From: an uncultured Clostridium sp.
GTDB taxonomy: Bacteria; Bacillota; Clostridia; Lachnospirales; Lachnospiraceae
Assembly: GCA_900552885.1 (NCBI GenBank)
Contig: USBM01000024.1
Location: 1-15,297 of the forward strand
Direction: 5' to 3'
DNA length: 15,297 nucleotides
Made by a program: the position numbers and the translations under genes
Shown here: positions 14,858 through 15,297 of the stretch, piece after piece
How the letters are laid out: each line of letters starts with the position of its first letter
Position numbering within the stretch: the stretch's first letter is position 1
Notes under the pieces: model-generated
The model's database searches: none
Told to the model about the DNA's origin: nothing
The model's input: only the letters and a program-made list of their open reading frames with translations

Positions 14858-14886
14858 ATTGTTAAGTATACGACACGTTTGGACAA
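14858..14886 (-). promoter_or_regulatory. Possible promoter of the dgt-dnaG-rpoD operon
   Basis: On the minus strand TTGTCC (plus 14881-14886) lies 17 nt from AACAAT (plus 14858-14863). A better -10, TATACT (14865-14870), overlaps this area but lacks a -35 at proper spacing. Both pairs are weak, so only the region is suggested. Confidence 0.3.
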
Positions 14887-14921
14887 ATTCCTTTTTTTAT
14901 TTTTCGGATTCTCTTATTTTT

Positions 14922-15297
14922 TCACCGGTTTATCAAATAACTTTTTTCTGCTTTGCGACGGCGGTTCAATCCTTCTAACGCCTCGCCGTTCGCCTTGTTA
15001 TATGCCAAGATCTTGCGGCTGATTTCTTTCTTTTCCCCCATATTGATCTGTTTTCTGGTCGCAACCAACATATGCTTAATCCATTTTGGCATAATCTCCG
15101 GATTGGTTCTATATATATTTTCACAAATACTTATGCTTTCATTTAATACAATATAGCAACCGATGACCATACCAAACATTGCATTCTGCATATGTATATC
15201 CAACTGCAACTGCATCATACAATATGGGATAAATACATCCATAAAGAAACCAAAAGAAAGGGCTGCCAGCAGCATCAATTTCTTCCAGAACCCCTTC
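14922..15297 (-). CDS. Holin-family membrane protein (C-terminal part, cut by window edge)
   Basis: The frame is open to the right edge of the window; 124 residues are visible and the start lies outside. Hydrophobic segments are LMLLAALSFGFFMDVFI and MFGMVIGCYIVL. The second runs into NESISICENIYRTNPEIMPKW, which matches the NExxSIxEN ... P signature of the Phage_holin_4 / TcdE-like toxin-secretion holin family. A long basic C-terminal tail (KKEISRK, NRRRKAEK) is soluble and cytoplasmic. Such proteins permeabilise the membrane for phage lysis or protein release, but many are chromosomal and of unknown role. No other phage gene is seen. It lies 109 nt before the dgt-like gene on the same strand. 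Confidence 0.75.
   Translation of the reverse strand, partial: KGFWKKLMLLAALSFGFFMDVFIPYCMMQLQLDIHMQNAMFGMVIGCYIVLNESISICENIYRTNPEIMPKWIKHMLVATRKQINMGEKKEISRKILAYNKANGEALEGLNRRRKAEKSYLINR

Noticed and set aside
13808..15297. Anti-phage island built from the dNTPase and the holin
   Set aside because: The dgt-like gene is closely linked to dnaG and rpoD in an ordinary housekeeping operon, and no other defence or phage gene is visible.

Overview
The window looks like core chromosome of a Clostridia-type Firmicute, most probably a Lachnospiraceae gut bacterium. Evidence: low-to-moderate GC, strong AGGAGG-type ribosome binding sites, a type A RNase P RNA, a 406-residue primary sigma factor, and the order dgt-like / dnaG / rpoD / trmK / nif3 / TGS-nucleoside kinase. 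The taxon is inferred from gene style, not from a search. No IS element, CRISPR array, tRNA or rRNA gene was seen.

Layout. (1) 48-2645, minus strand: a complete GTP-to-preQ0 operon (queD, queE, folE, queC, in transcription order) behind a preQ1-I riboswitch and an intrinsic terminator. (2) 2643-5075, minus: thrC preceded by a membrane-anchored 3D-domain cell-wall protein. thrC ends 13 nt before the riboswitch and shows no terminator of its own. (3) 5076-5237: a compact divergent promoter region. (4) 5238-6056, plus: an AP2-like / degenerate-HNH / AP2-like protein, the least ordinary gene here. (5) 6082-6422, plus: rnpB, whose promoter lies across the stop codon of the AP2-like gene. (6) 6444-6492: a 17-bp perfect hairpin between converging genes. 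(7) 6522-7241, minus: an unrecognised 239-aa protein with its own good promoter. (8) 7428-14812, minus: dgt-like, dnaG, rpoD, trmK, nif3-like and a TGS-fused nucleoside kinase, closely spaced and probably one macromolecular-synthesis operon. (9) 14922-15297, minus: the C-terminal part of a holin-family membrane protein cut by the window edge.

How the genes work together. FolE, QueD, QueE and QueC turn GTP into preQ0, the 7-deazaguanine precursor of queuosine; the riboswitch would shut the operon off when preQ1 is plentiful. QueF (preQ0 to preQ1) is not in this window. The dgt-like/dnaG/rpoD cluster joins dNTP control, replication priming and housekeeping transcription with tRNA m1A22 methylation. 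The gene most likely to be undescribed is the AP2-HNH-AP2 protein: it looks like a homing endonuclease that has lost catalytic residues and sits as a stable single-copy gene between a cell-wall gene and rnpB.
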